64,000 bases of DNA from Streptomyces sp. NBC_01788 (GCF_035917575.1 NZ_CP109090.1:5766001-5830000); one strand, 5' to 3'; positions 8,973 through 18,044 are shown, counted from the stretch's first letter. Numbers and translations are program-made. The notes: generated by a model not told the origin, from the sequence alone.

Positions 8973-10088
8973 ATGGCAGGAACCGACCGCGAGAAGGCGC
9001 TCGACGCCGCGCTCGCACAGATTGAACGACAATTCGGCAAGGGCGCGGTCATGCGCATGGGCGAGCGGTCGAAGGAGCCGATCGAGGTCATCCCGACCGG
9101 GTCGACCGCGCTCGACGTGGCTCTCGGCGTCGGTGGCCTGCCGCGCGGCCGTGTCGTGGAGATCTACGGACCGGAGTCCTCCGGCAAGACGACCCTGACC
9201 CTGCACGCGGTGGCGAACGCGCAGAAGGCGGGCGGCCAGGTCGCGTTCATCGACGCGGAGCACGCCCTCGACCCCGAGTACGCGAAGAAGCTCGGCGTCG
9301 ACATCGACAACCTGATCCTCTCCCAGCCGGACAACGGCGAGCAGGCCCTGGAGATTGTGGACATGCTGGTCCGCTCCGGCGCCCTCGACCTCATCGTCAT
9401 CGACTCCGTCGCCGCGCTCGTCCCGCGCGCGGAGATCGAGGGCGAGATGGGCGACAGCCACGTGGGTCTCCAGGCCCGGCTGATGAGCCAGGCCCTGCGC
9501 AAGATCACCAGCGCGCTCAACCAGTCCAAGACCACCGCGATCTTCATCAACCAGCTCCGCGAGAAGATCGGCGTGATGTTCGGCTCGCCGGAGACCACGA
9601 CCGGTGGCCGGGCGCTGAAGTTCTACGCCTCGGTGCGCATCGACATCCGCCGTATCGAGACCCTGAAGGACGGCACGGAGGCGGTCGGCAACCGGACCCG
9701 CTGCAAGGTCGTCAAGAACAAGGTCGCGCCGCCCTTCAAGCAGGCCGAGTTCGACATTCTCTACGGCCAGGGCATCAGCCGCGAGGGCGGTCTGATCGAC
9801 ATGGGCGTGGAGCACGGCTTCGTCCGCAAGGCCGGCGCCTGGTACACGTACGAGGGCGACCAGCTCGGCCAGGGCAAGGAGAACGCGCGCAACTTCCTCA
9901 AGGACAACCCCGACCTGGCCAACGAGATCGAGAAGAAGATCAAGGAGAAGCTGGGCGTCGGCGTGCGGCCGGAGGAGCCGACCACGGAGCCGGGCACGGA
10001 CGCCGCGGTCACCACCGCCGCGGACGCCACGGCCAAGGCGGCGCCCGCCAAGGCCACCAAGCCCAAGGCCACCTCGGCCAAGAGCTGA
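8973..10088 (+). CDS. recA: Recombinase RecA
   Basis: A 371-aa protein starting [10 protein letters not shown] at ATG 8973. Walker A GPESSGKT is at residues 66-73; the L1/L2 loop regions and the signature ALKFYASVR are present. The last 40 residues are an alanine/lysine/threonine-rich tail typical of Streptomyces RecA. RecA forms filaments on single-stranded DNA, drives strand exchange and stimulates LexA self-cleavage. The upstream promoter with SOS box shows damage-inducible control. recX follows after three bases, so the two genes form an operon. Ribosome binding (GGTGGA before the ATG) is weak. Confidence 0.98.
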   Translation: MAGTDREKALDAALAQIERQFGKGAVMRMGERSKEPIEVIPTGSTALDVALGVGGLPRGRVVEIYGPESSGKTTLTLHAVANAQKAGGQVAFIDAEHALDPEYAKKLGVDIDNLILSQPDNGEQALEIVDMLVRSGALDLIVIDSVAALVPRAEIEGEMGDSHVGLQARLMSQALRKITSALNQSKTTAIFINQLREKIGVMFGSPETTTGGRALKFYASVRIDIRRIETLKDGTEAVGNRTRCKVVKNKVAPPFKQAEFDILYGQGISREGGLIDMGVEHGFVRKAGAWYTYEGDQLGQGKENARNFLKDNPDLANEIEKKIKEKLGVGVRPEEPTTEPGTDAAVTTAADATAKAAPAKATKPKATSAKS

Positions 10089-10091
10089 CCC

Positions 10092-10991
10092 GTGACACGG
10101 CGAACCGACTGGGCCGAGTACGAGTACGAGCACGCGGACGAGTACGCCGCCTTCGGTGCCCCACGGGGGAGGGGCACCGGGGACGCCCTCGGCTCGGGCA
10201 CGGACCAAGACGGCGCGTACGGAGACGGCGGGTACGGGGACAGCGGGTACGGGGACAGCGGGTACGGGGACAGCGGGTACGGGGAGGCCGAACCGGGCGC
10301 TGGTGTGCCCGGGGACGGCGGCGGACAGCGGCGCGCGGGTGGCCCACCCGTGGGTGGTGCGCGCCGGGGCGGCTCGCGTGACGGTGGGCCGCGGGGTGGA
10401 CGCGGGGGCCGTCGGCGCGGCCCCGGCGAGGCGTCCGCCGAGGACGGGGGCACCTCCTCCGTGTCGAGGGCGGGGCAGGGGGAGCCTCCGGGGGACCCGG
10501 TGGAGCGGGCGCGCGCCATCTGCCTGCGCCTGCTCACCGGGACCCCGCGCACCCGCAAGCAGCTCGCGGACGCCCTGCGCAAGCGGGAGATCCCGGACGA
10601 GGCGGCGGACGAGGTCCTCTCCCGGTTCGAGGAGGTCGGACTGATCGACGACGGCGCGTTCGCGGACGCCTGGGTGGAGTCCCGGCACCACGGACGCGGA
10701 CTGGCCCGGCGCGCCCTCGCCCGGGAGCTGCGGACCAAGGGCGTCGACACGGCGCTGATCGACGAGGCGGTCGGCCGGCTCGACGCCGAGCAGGAGGCGG
10801 CCACCGCACGCGAACTCGTCGCCCGCAAGCTGCGCTCCACCCGCGGCCTCGACCGCGACAAACGGCTGCGCCGCCTCGCGGGGATGCTCGCCCGTAAGGG
10901 CTACTCCGAGGGCCTGGCCCTGCGCGTGGTCCGGCAGGCGCTGGAGGAGGAGGGCGAGGACGCGGACTTCCTCGCCGACGAGCGCTACTGA
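10092..10991 (+). CDS. recX: Regulatory protein RecX with long glycine-rich N-terminal extension
   Basis: A 299-aa protein from GTG 10092, three bases after recA. Residues from about 135 onward form the usual RecX domain of three-helix repeats (RARAICLRLLTGTPRTRKQLADAL and DRDKRLRRLAGMLARKGYSEGLALRVV). RecX binds RecA filaments and restrains them. The first 130 residues are low-complexity and unlike most RecX proteins: they include four GYGDS/GYGDG-type repeats encoded by a 15-bp tandem DNA repeat, then a Gly/Arg-rich stretch. Such extended RecX proteins are known in Streptomyces; the role of the extension is unknown. Confidence 0.95.
   Translation: MTRRTDWAEYEYEHADEYAAFGAPRGRGTGDALGSGTDQDGAYGDGGYGDSGYGDSGYGDSGYGEAEPGAGVPGDGGGQRRAGGPPVGGARRGGSRDGGPRGGRGGRRRGPGEASAEDGGTSSVSRAGQGEPPGDPVERARAICLRLLTGTPRTRKQLADALRKREIPDEAADEVLSRFEEVGLIDDGAFADAWVESRHHGRGLARRALARELRTKGVDTALIDEAVGRLDAEQEAATARELVARKLRSTRGLDRDKRLRRLAGMLARKGYSEGLALRVVRQALEEEGEDADFLADERY
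10221..10280 (+). repeat. Four tandem 15-bp repeats inside recX
   Basis: Four units with consensus GGGGACAGCGGGTAC at 10221-10235, 10236-10250, 10251-10265 and 10266-10280. The first differs in two positions; the last three are identical. Each encodes five residues (G-D-S-G-Y register), so copy-number change would keep the frame. Confidence 0.95.
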
Positions 10992-11103
10992 GCCGGCGCC
11001 CGCCAGGGCGTCCGGCGCGGAGAGGCACGGACGACACGACGGGGTGCGAGGCCTCGTGGGCCCGCAGGCCCCGGCGGGCGACTCCCTCTGCGACTGCGTC
11101 CCT

Positions 11104-11526
11104 CTACGACGGCTGCGCGCGGCCGTCCCATGGCGTCACCGGCAGCCCGGCCGAGCGCCATGCCTGGAAGCCGCCCACCAGATCGGTCGCCCGGAGCAGC
11201 CCCAGCCGGTGCAGGGACGCGGCCGCGAGACTCGACGCGTAGCCCTCGTTGCAGACGACGACCACGCGCAGGTCGTGACCGGTGGCCTCGGGGACACGAT
11301 GGCTGCCCAGGGGGTCGAGACGCCACTCCAGCTCGTTGCGCTCCACGACGAGGGCGCCCGGGATCAGACCGTCCCGCGTGCGCAGAGCGGCGTAGCGGAT
11401 GTCCACCAGGAGGGCGTCGCCGGCCCGGGCGGCCGCGTAGGCCTCGCGCGCCTCGACACGTTCGTAGCCCCGGCGGACCCGCTCCAGCAACTCGTCGATT
11501 CCGACGGGTGGTTGAGGTGTGCTCAC
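11104..11526 (-). CDS. Rhodanese-like sulfurtransferase
   Basis: A 140-aa single-domain rhodanese. The substrate loop CNEGYAS with the probable catalytic C92 is followed by LAAASLHRLGLLRATDLVGGFQAW, the typical rhodanese ending. An early LLVDIR motif (residues 39-44) is the CH2A-like signature. Its ATG (11526) overlaps the stop of the upstream cysteine dioxygenase gene by four bases, so the two are translationally coupled. Rhodaneses transfer sulfane sulfur; with a cysteine dioxygenase the pair points to cysteine or sulfide catabolism. It is convergent with recX. Confidence 0.92.
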   Translation of the reverse strand: MSTPQPPVGIDELLERVRRGYERVEAREAYAAARAGDALLVDIRYAALRTRDGLIPGALVVERNELEWRLDPLGSHRVPEATGHDLRVVVVCNEGYASSLAAASLHRLGLLRATDLVGGFQAWRSAGLPVTPWDGRAQPS

Positions 11527-12167
11527 TGCCAGTCCTCCGGGCGCTCGACCTGCTCGAGGCGCAGGGTCTGTTCGGTACGGCTGTAGCGGCGGATGCGGGG
11601 CAGCGGCGGGTGGTAGGCGTGCACGGAGACGGCGTGCCGGCCGGTGGACTCGTTGAGCACGTCGTGCACGTGGTGGCGCCCGAAGGAGCGGCCCCGCCCC
11701 GCCGGAAGCCGCCGTTCACGGTCGACGCCGTCGGTGAGTTCGAGGGTCCGCCAGCCGTCGGTGGGCAGCCGGGCGGCGAGCGAGTTCTCCTTCAGCTCGC
11801 CCGAGGCGGTGACGAAGGCGCCGACCGAGTCGGCGTGATCGTGCCAGCCCGTGCCGGTGCCGGGCGGCCAGCCGATCAGCCACGCCTCACTGCCGCCGGG
11901 CCCGTCCAGGCGCACCCAGGTGCGGCCCTCCGGGTCGAGGGGAAGCGAGGCGATCAGCTCGGCGTCGGCGGCGGTGCGCCGCACGAAGTCGAGGAGTTCC
12001 GCCTGAGTCGGCGCCTGCTCGAAGGACGCGGAGGACGCGGAGAGGGCGGGAGCAGACCTGCCGGGAGAGGACTCGGCGGGCGAGGGCCCGGCAGGGGAGG
12101 AGGCGGCAGGGGAGAGTTCGGAAGCGGGGGGCACGGGAGCCGAGGACCCGAGGGGCGAGACAGACAC
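11523..12167 (-). CDS. Cysteine dioxygenase-family cupin protein
   Basis: A 214-aa protein with start placed at GTG 12167, eight bases after an AGGA; GTG 12173 is possible but too close to it. The cupin core has WHDHADSVGAF with iron ligands H109 and H111, and RHHVHDV with the third histidine (H166 or H168), as in bacterial cysteine dioxygenases, which oxidise cysteine to cysteine sulfinate with O2 and Fe(II). The first 45 residues are a Ser/Pro/Ala-rich low-complexity leader and may be partly non-functional. The gene is the first of a two-gene operon with the rhodanese (ATGA overlap). Confidence 0.88.
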   Translation of the reverse strand: MSVSPLGSSAPVPPASELSPAASSPAGPSPAESSPGRSAPALSASSASFEQAPTQAELLDFVRRTAADAELIASLPLDPEGRTWVRLDGPGGSEAWLIGWPPGTGTGWHDHADSVGAFVTASGELKENSLAARLPTDGWRTLELTDGVDRERRLPAGRGRSFGRHHVHDVLNESTGRHAVSVHAYHPPLPRIRRYSRTEQTLRLEQVERPEDWQ

Positions 12168-12411
12168 GTACACCGTCCTGAAGAGCGTTCGCGGAGGGCG
12201 CGCGGCGGCACAGGGTACGGACGTATGGCGTACGGGTGTGTGCGGATCGGGCGGCGCGCGCCGGGTGAAGGAGGCGAGTTCAACAGGCCGGACGACACAC
12301 GCAGCCCGCATAGCGGACGAGGTCCATATGGACCCTCCGCCACAGGCGCACATCGGTGTCGGTCACGTTCGGGAGTAGACCATGACGGTCCTGACCGGTC
12401 AACTCGCCCTC

Positions 12412-12457
12412 ACCCTGTGGACCGTGCGGCGGACGGTCCGCGTGCGGTCCACAGGGT
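12412..12457 (-). terminator. Hairpin terminator after the FAD monooxygenase gene
   Basis: Arms ACCCTGTGGACCG (12412-12424) and CGGTCCACAGGGT (12445-12457) pair perfectly over 13 bp, with a smaller GCGG/CCGC stem inside. On the minus strand it begins eight bases past the monooxygenase stop codon. No T-run follows, as is common in high-G+C actinobacteria. Confidence 0.75.
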
Positions 12458-12464
12458 TCCGCGG

Positions 12465-14066
12465 TCAGCGCGCGCCTGCCCCGGCACGGTCCTCGGCGCG
12501 TCCGGCGCCGCCCAGCGCCGTCTCCGCCGCGGTGTACAGGTCGGCCGGGCGCACCCCGCTCAGCGCGGTCACCAGATGCCCGTCGGGCCGTACCAGCAGG
12601 ACGGTGTGGGGGGCGGCGCCCGGATAGCTCTCGGCGACCAGCAGTTCAGCAGGGTGCGGCAGCGCGGTCACCGCGGCGGCCAGCCGGGGCATGATGCCGG
12701 CGCTCACCCAGTGCCGGCGCTCCCACACCCCCGTACCCGGCGCGATCAGCACCACCAGCAGCGCACCCCGGCCCAGCCGGTCCCTCAGCGGCACGAAGGA
12801 GCCGTCCTCCGCGGTCACCACCACGTCGGCGACCGGGGAGCCGGCCGGCGTGTCCACGAGGACCTCGCCGTCCAGGGGCGGGGGCGTGAGCGGCGAGTCC
12901 GTGTACGCCCCCGGCGCGCCCAGCGGCCCGCGCCCCAGATGGCCGTCCATCAGCAGGGCGTCGTTTCCGCGGCCGGATCCGGGCACGAGAGAGCGCAGTC
13001 CGCCGCCTCCGCGCAGTACCGGCAGCAGTTGGTCGGCGGCGCGCAGCCGGGCGGCGACGACGGCGCGCCGTTCGGTCTGGTAGCTGTCCAGCAGTGCCTC
13101 GTGCGGCCCGTGGTGCCAGGCAGGCGCCAGCTTCCAGGCGAGGTTGTCGGCGTCCCGCAGGCCCTCGTCGAGACCCTGGGTGCCGAGCGCGCCCAGCAGA
13201 TGCGCCGCGTCCCCGGCGAGGAAGACCCGCCCGGCGCGCCAGCGGCGTGCCACCCGGTGGTGGACGGTGTGGACACCGGTGTCCAGGAGTTCGTACGACG
13301 GCGAGGTTTCGCCGGTCCAGCCGGTGAGGGTCTCCCGGATGCGGGCGAGCAGCAGTTCGGGTGTGACCAGGTCCTTGCCGGGCGGCAGCAGCCAGTCCAG
13401 CCGCCACACGTCGTCCGGGAGCGGACGGGCGGCGATCTCCCCGGCGAAGGGGCCGGTCGTCCGCCACGGCGGCAGCCGGTGGAGGAACGCTTCGCCGGGG
13501 TGGGGCAGTTCGGTGCGCACCGCGGCGACGGCGTGCCGTTCGACGGCCGTGCGGCCGGGGAAGCGGATGTCCTGGAGCTTGCGCACGGTCGAACGCGGGC
13601 CGTCGCAGCCGACCAGGTGACTGCCGCGCCACCATGTGCCGCCCGCGCCGCGGGTGTGGGCGGTGACCCCCGTGGTCTCCTGCTCCATGCTGTCCAGCCG
13701 GCTGTCCACGGCGAGTTCGATCAGCGGTTCGTGGGCGACGGCGGCGCGCAGGGCGCCGGTCAGGACGTGCTGGGCGATGTGCAGCGGCGCGGGTTCGGCG
13801 TCGTCGAAGGCGACTTCGTGCATCACCTGTTTGCGCCGCAACGACCGCCATCCGGCCCAACGGAGGCCGGCCTCGCCGAGCGGCACACCGGCCAGGCGCT
13901 CCACGAGCGCGGTGGTGTCCTCGCGCAGGACGACCGTGCGCGCGGCGCGCGGCGCGTCCGTGCCGGAGCCCTCGTCGAGCACGACGGAGGGCACCTCCTG
14001 ACGCGCCAGCGCCAGGGCGAGCGTGAGCCCGACGGGCCCCGCTCCGACAACGATCACCGGATCCAC
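12465..14066 (-). CDS. FAD-dependent aromatic-ring-type monooxygenase
   Basis: A 533-aa protein from GTG 14066, preceded by an AGGAGG nine bases upstream. It has the class A flavoprotein monooxygenase motifs: GAGPVG for the ADP moiety within the first ten residues, the DG motif LVGCDGPRST mid-protein and the GD motif RVFLAGDAAHLLG, then a C-terminal thioredoxin-like domain typical of PheA/TetX/RdmE relatives. These enzymes hydroxylate aromatic or polyketide substrates using NAD(P)H and O2. No biosynthetic neighbours are visible, so the substrate cannot be given. It is transcribed alone, between two hairpins. Confidence 0.88.
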   Translation of the reverse strand: MDPVIVVGAGPVGLTLALALARQEVPSVVLDEGSGTDAPRAARTVVLREDTTALVERLAGVPLGEAGLRWAGWRSLRRKQVMHEVAFDDAEPAPLHIAQHVLTGALRAAVAHEPLIELAVDSRLDSMEQETTGVTAHTRGAGGTWWRGSHLVGCDGPRSTVRKLQDIRFPGRTAVERHAVAAVRTELPHPGEAFLHRLPPWRTTGPFAGEIAARPLPDDVWRLDWLLPPGKDLVTPELLLARIRETLTGWTGETSPSYELLDTGVHTVHHRVARRWRAGRVFLAGDAAHLLGALGTQGLDEGLRDADNLAWKLAPAWHHGPHEALLDSYQTERRAVVAARLRAADQLLPVLRGGGGLRSLVPGSGRGNDALLMDGHLGRGPLGAPGAYTDSPLTPPPLDGEVLVDTPAGSPVADVVVTAEDGSFVPLRDRLGRGALLVVLIAPGTGVWERRHWVSAGIMPRLAAAVTALPHPAELLVAESYPGAAPHTVLLVRPDGHLVTALSGVRPADLYTAAETALGGAGRAEDRAGAGAR

Positions 14067-14276
14067 GGCGCGGCGCCTCCTGCCAGCAGCGGTGTCCTGG
14101 AGGTGAGAGGTGAACAGAAAGCCGGAGCACGGTGCACGATCACAGAACGTATGCAACAGACTGGGCGCCAGCCGGTCAAGCGGGACGCACGCCGGTGCTC
14201 CAGGTGCGCGGTGGCGTGCGCCGTGCGGCGGCTCGTGTGCGCGGCCGACCGCCGTGCCCCTTCGCGGCCTCCTACG

Positions 14277-14319
14277 CCGACGGGGGTGCGGCGGCAACAA
14301 GCCACCGCACCCCCGTCGG
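14277..14319 (-). terminator. Terminator of the gluABCD operon
   Basis: CCGACGGGGGTGCGG (14277-14291) pairs perfectly with CCGCACCCCCGTCGG (14305-14319) across a 13-nt loop that itself can form a GGC/GCC stem. It is 27 bp past the gluD stop on the minus strand. Confidence 0.8.
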
Positions 14320-14345
14320 GTGCCTCAAAACCGCTGGACCATGCG

Positions 14346-15251
14346 TCAGATCGAGCCGCCCGCACCCGTTCCGTAGGTGCCACCGGTCTGGGCGGGGTTG
14401 ACCTCCTCCTCGTCCGCGGCGAGGACGACGCCGGTGCTCCGCTTGCTGCGGCGCAGCCTGCGCTCGAGCCAGCTCGCGAAGCTGGTGAGGGCGAAGTTCA
14501 ACAGGATGAAGATGACGGCCACCACGATGAAGCTGGCGATGACGTTGGCGTAGTTGGCCGCGAGCGTGCTGCGGGAGCCCAGCAGCTCGGGGAAGGCGAG
14601 CATCGCGCCGCCCAGCGCGGTGTCCTTCACGATGACGACCAGCTGGCTGACGATGGCCGGCAGCATGACAGTGACCGCCTGCGGGAGCAGGATGCCGCTC
14701 ATCGTCTGGCCCTTGCGCAGACCGATCGCGTAGGCGGCCTCTGTCTGCCCCTTGGGCAGGGCCAGGATGCCGGCACGTACGACCTCGGCGAGAACCGAGG
14801 CGTTGTAGAGCACCAGGCCGGTGACGACCGCGTAGAGGGGGCGCACGTCGCTGGCGATGCCCGTGGAGCGGACGTAGAACTCGTTGGCGAACAGCATCAG
14901 CAGCAGTACCGGGATCGCCCGGAAGAACTCGACCACCACACCGGCCGGAACCCGGACCCACCGGTGGTCGGACATCCGGGCTATGCCGAAGAACGCGCCC
15001 AGCGGAAGAGCGATGACCATGGCGAGCGCCGCGGCCTTCAGCGTGTTGCCGAGGCCGGGCAGCAGGTACGTCGTCCAGGCCGCGGAGGTGGTGAAGGGCT
15101 GCCACAGGGCCCACTTGAGCTGGCCCTTGTCGTTCATCGTCGACCAGATCCACCACAGGAGCAGTGCGAGCAGGGCGACGAAGACGACGGAGAGGATCAC
15201 ATTGCGCCGCCTGGCCCGGGGGCCGGGGGCGTCGTAGAGCACGGAACTCAT
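14346..15251 (-). CDS. gluD: Glutamate ABC transporter permease GluD
   Basis: A 301-aa permease from ATG 15251, whose ATGA overlaps the gluC stop. An N-terminal helix (VILSVVFVALLALLLWWIW) is followed by the HisM-type permease domain with the EAA-like loop ILALPKGQTEAAYAIGLRKGQTMSGILLPQA. A polar tail of about 40 residues ends the chain. With GluC it forms the membrane channel of the GluABCD glutamate importer known in Corynebacterium and Streptomyces. Last gene of the operon, followed by a strong hairpin. Confidence 0.93.
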   Translation of the reverse strand: MSSVLYDAPGPRARRRNVILSVVFVALLALLLWWIWSTMNDKGQLKWALWQPFTTSAAWTTYLLPGLGNTLKAAALAMVIALPLGAFFGIARMSDHRWVRVPAGVVVEFFRAIPVLLLMLFANEFYVRSTGIASDVRPLYAVVTGLVLYNASVLAEVVRAGILALPKGQTEAAYAIGLRKGQTMSGILLPQAVTVMLPAIVSQLVVIVKDTALGGAMLAFPELLGSRSTLAANYANVIASFIVVAVIFILLNFALTSFASWLERRLRRSKRSTGVVLAADEEEVNPAQTGGTYGTGAGGSI

Positions 15252-15913
15252 CGCTTCACCGCCAGTCGCTTGCCGAGCCAGCCGAGGAAGAGGCCGACGG
15301 GCAGGGTCAGGACCACGAACCCGAGGGCGAAGACGGCGCCGATGGCAAGCGTCTGGGCCTCGTTCTCGATCATCGTCTTCATCAGGTAGGAGGCCTCGGC
15401 CACACCGATCGCGGCCGCCACGGTCGTGTTCTTGGTCAGTGCGATCAGCACGTTGGCCAGCGGTCCGATCACCGCGCGGTAGGCCTGCGGCAGCACGACG
15501 AGCCGCAGCGACTGGCTGAAGTTGAGCCCGATCGCGCGCGCCGCCTCCGCCTGCCCGACCGGCACGGTGTTGATGCCGGAGCGCAGCGCCTCGCAGACGA
15601 ACGCCGCGTGGTAGGCCACGAGCCCGAGCACCGCCAGCCGGAAGCCCTGGATCTTGAAGTCGGACGCGCCCATCGTCATCCCGAAGATGTCGGCGAGGCC
15701 GAGGGAGGTGAAGACGATGAGCACCGTCAGGGGGATGTTCCGGAAGATGTTGACGTAGGCGGTGCCGAAGCCGCGCATCAACGGAACCGGGCTGACCCGC
15801 ATCGCGGCCAGCAGGGTGCCCCAGACCAGGGAGCCCAGGGCGGAGAGAGCGGTGAGCTTCACCGTCATCCAGAACGCCCCTAGGACGTCGTAACCTTGAA
15901 GAAAGTCGAACAC
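15248..15913 (-). CDS. gluC: Glutamate ABC transporter permease GluC
   Basis: A 221-aa permease from GTG 15913. About five membrane helices, with the conserved EAA-type loop INTVPVGQAEAARAIGLNFSQSLRLVVLPQA that contacts the ATPase. It pairs with GluD. A gap of 131 bp containing a 12-bp perfect hairpin separates it from gluB, whereas gluD overlaps it by four bases, so expression of the permeases is probably set lower than that of the binding protein. Confidence 0.93.
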   Translation of the reverse strand: MFDFLQGYDVLGAFWMTVKLTALSALGSLVWGTLLAAMRVSPVPLMRGFGTAYVNIFRNIPLTVLIVFTSLGLADIFGMTMGASDFKIQGFRLAVLGLVAYHAAFVCEALRSGINTVPVGQAEAARAIGLNFSQSLRLVVLPQAYRAVIGPLANVLIALTKNTTVAAAIGVAEASYLMKTMIENEAQTLAIGAVFALGFVVLTLPVGLFLGWLGKRLAVKR

Positions 15914-15957
15914 GATCTCCCGCGCTTCCGGGTGTGTGGGGTACGAGGACGGCGTGG

Positions 15958-15993
15958 CGCGCCGCCGCCTTGTGCGCGGTGGGCGGCGGCGCG
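15958..15993 (-). promoter_or_regulatory. Intra-operon hairpin between gluB and gluC
   Basis: CGCGCCGCCGCC (15958-15969) and GGCGGCGGCGCG (15982-15993) form a perfect 12-bp stem with a 12-nt loop. Its place after the binding-protein gene suggests partial termination or 3'-end protection of gluAB mRNA, as seen in other binding-protein operons. Confidence 0.65.
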
Positions 15994-16044
15994 ACTGTGG
16001 AACCCTGCTATGCCTGCGGATCCCTGCTTACCGGACGAGCCGGG

Positions 16045-16884
16045 TCACTTGACGATGTCGCCGATCTTCGGGGCGGGCTCGTTCTTGTAGTCGGCCGGGC
16101 CGAAGTTCTTCTTGACCGCGGCGTCCCACGAGCCGTCGCTGACCATCTTCTCCAGCGCGGAGTTGATCTTGTCCACGGTCGCGGTGTCGCCCTTCTTGAC
16201 ACCGATGCCGTAGTTCTCGTTGCTCAGCTTGAGCCCGGCGAGCTTGAACTGGCCCTTGTAATTGTCCTGGGAGGCGAAGCCCGCGAGGATCGAGTCGTCG
16301 GTGGTCACCGCGTCGACGGCACCGCTCTGGAGGGCGGCGATGCACTCCGAGTAGCCCGCGTTCTCCTTCAGGGCGGCATCCGGCGCGATCGACTTCTGCA
16401 CGTTCTGCGCCGAGGTGGAGCCGGCCACGGAACACAGCTTCTTGCCGTTGAGGTCCGTGCCCTTGGAGATCTTCGAGTCGGCCTTGACCAGCAGGTCCTG
16501 ATGGGCCAGCAGGTACGGGCCGGCGAAGTCGACCTTCTGCTTGCGCTCGTCGTTGATCGAGTACGTGGCCACGATGAACTTCACGTCGCCGCGGGCCAGC
16601 GCGTTCTCACGCTCGGCGCTCTTGGTCTCGACCCACTCGATCTGGGCCGGCTTGTAACCGAGTTCCTTGGCCACGTAGGTGGCCACGTCCACGTCGAAAC
16701 CGGAGAACGAGCCGTCGGGCTGCTTCAGACCGAGGCCGGGCTGGTCGAACTTGATGCCGACCTTGACCTTGCCGCCACCGCCCGACGACCCCTCGTCCTT
16801 CTTGTCGTTCGAGCTGCACGCCGTCGCCGACAGGGCGAGGGCGAGGACGACGGCCGAGGCGGCGGTGACCTTGCGGAGCTTCAT
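16045..16884 (-). CDS. gluB: Glutamate-binding lipoprotein GluB
   Basis: A 279-aa exported lipoprotein. A signal peptide ends in the lipobox SATAC with C23 as the probable acylated cysteine, followed by a charged, Gly-rich linker. The mature part is a type 2 periplasmic-binding fold (VGIKFDQPGLGLKQPDGSFSG near the start, ALARGDVKFIVATYSIN, and AVDAVTTDDSILAGFA). It captures glutamate outside the membrane for GluCD. Start ATG 16884 has GGAAG just upstream. Confidence 0.93.
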   Translation of the reverse strand: MKLRKVTAASAVVLALALSATACSSNDKKDEGSSGGGGKVKVGIKFDQPGLGLKQPDGSFSGFDVDVATYVAKELGYKPAQIEWVETKSAERENALARGDVKFIVATYSINDERKQKVDFAGPYLLAHQDLLVKADSKISKGTDLNGKKLCSVAGSTSAQNVQKSIAPDAALKENAGYSECIAALQSGAVDAVTTDDSILAGFASQDNYKGQFKLAGLKLSNENYGIGVKKGDTATVDKINSALEKMVSDGSWDAAVKKNFGPADYKNEPAPKIGDIVK

Positions 16885-16981
16885 GTGAACTTCCTTCGGT
16901 GTTGAGGAGATGCTGAGCCGTCGGACGGCGACGGCAGGATCACGGGCCGGCGGCGTACGGCGCCACCGGCGGGCCGCCGCG

Positions 16982-17758
16982 TCAGTGGTGCAGGATCTTC
17001 GAAAGGAAGTCCCTGGCCCGGTCGCTGCGCGGGTTGCTGAAGAACTGGTCGGGCGCGGCCTCTTCGACGATCCGGCCGTCGGCCATGAAGACCACCCGGT
17101 TCGCGGCCGATCGGGCGAAGCCCATCTCGTGGGTGACGACCACCATCGTCATTCCGTCCCGGGCGAGTTGCTGCATGACCTCCAGCACCTCGTTGATCAT
17201 CTCCGGGTCGAGCGCGGAGGTCGGCTCGTCGAACAGCATGACCTTCGGGTCCATGGCCAGCGCCCGCGCGATCGCCACGCGCTGCTGCTGGCCGCCGGAG
17301 AGCTGCGCGGGGTACTTGTCGGCCTGTGCGCCCACTCCGACCCGGTCGAGCAGCTCGCGGGCCCGCTCCTCGGCCTTGGCCTTCTCCGTGCGGCGGACCT
17401 TGATCTGGCCGAGCATCACGTTCTCGAGCACGGTCTTGTGTGCGAAGAGGTTGAAGGACTGGAAGACCATGCCGACGTCGGCGCGCAGCCGGGCCAGCTC
17501 CTTGCCCTCCTGAGGCAGCGGCTTGCCGTCGATCGTGATGCCGCCCGAATCGATGGTTTCCAGACGGTTGATGGTGCGGCACAGAGTGGACTTCCCGGAC
17601 CCGGAGGGCCCGATGACCACGACGACCTCGCCGCGGGCGATCGTCAGCTCGATGTCCTGGAGCACGTGCAACGCGCCGAAGTGCTTGTTGACGCTCTTCA
17701 GGACGATCAGATCGGCGGTCGAGGCCACGTCTTCCTTGGCCATCGATACTTCGGTCAT
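16982..17758 (-). CDS. gluA: Glutamate ABC transporter ATPase GluA
   Basis: A 258-aa ATPase with Walker [10 protein letters not shown] at residues 50-58, Q-loop VFQSFNLF, signature LSGGQQQR, Walker [13 protein letters not shown] and H-loop [10 protein letters not shown]. The start is set at ATG 17758 with a GGAG ten bases upstream; ATG 17743 is also possible. It energises GluB-GluCD glutamate uptake. First gene of gluABCD and divergent from gluR-gluK across a 286-bp regulatory region. Confidence 0.95.
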   Translation of the reverse strand: MTEVSMAKEDVASTADLIVLKSVNKHFGALHVLQDIELTIARGEVVVVIGPSGSGKSTLCRTINRLETIDSGGITIDGKPLPQEGKELARLRADVGMVFQSFNLFAHKTVLENVMLGQIKVRRTEKAKAEERARELLDRVGVGAQADKYPAQLSGGQQQRVAIARALAMDPKVMLFDEPTSALDPEMINEVLEVMQQLARDGMTMVVVTHEMGFARSAANRVVFMADGRIVEEAAPDQFFSNPRSDRARDFLSKILHH

Positions 17759-17824
17759 CGCTTTCAGGCTCCGTCCTCCTCGGTTTCGGGGGACAGTAAT
17801 GACCGATGCGACCAGCGTCATCAC

Positions 17825-17842
17825 ATCTGAGGGAGATCTGAG
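17825..17842. promoter_or_regulatory. Direct repeat, candidate GluR-binding site
   Basis: ATCTGAG occurs twice (17825-17831 and 17836-17842) separated by four bases, an 11-nt period. OmpR-family regulators such as PhoP bind 7+4 direct repeats of this kind. It lies 67-84 bp upstream of the gluA start in the region shared with gluR. Confidence 0.45.
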
Positions 17843-18044
17843 CATCACGATCCGGTAGCGGCCGTGCACATGTCGTAGCGCGGCCGGGTGGGGCGCGTAC
17901 CGGCTGGATAACGACACAGGGTGCGCAACCGGAAGCCTCTTGACGCCGTCCTCGTCCATCAGCGTCACTGCCATGGTGCACACGCGCGCATGCACGACGT
18001 GTACACACTGTGACCGTACGACTCATGAACCGGAGGGGGCCGGA

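Noticed and set aside
11130..15389. Plus-strand open frame of about 1400 codons
   Set aside because: Antisense to five well-supported minus-strand genes; high G+C removes stop codons from shadow frames.
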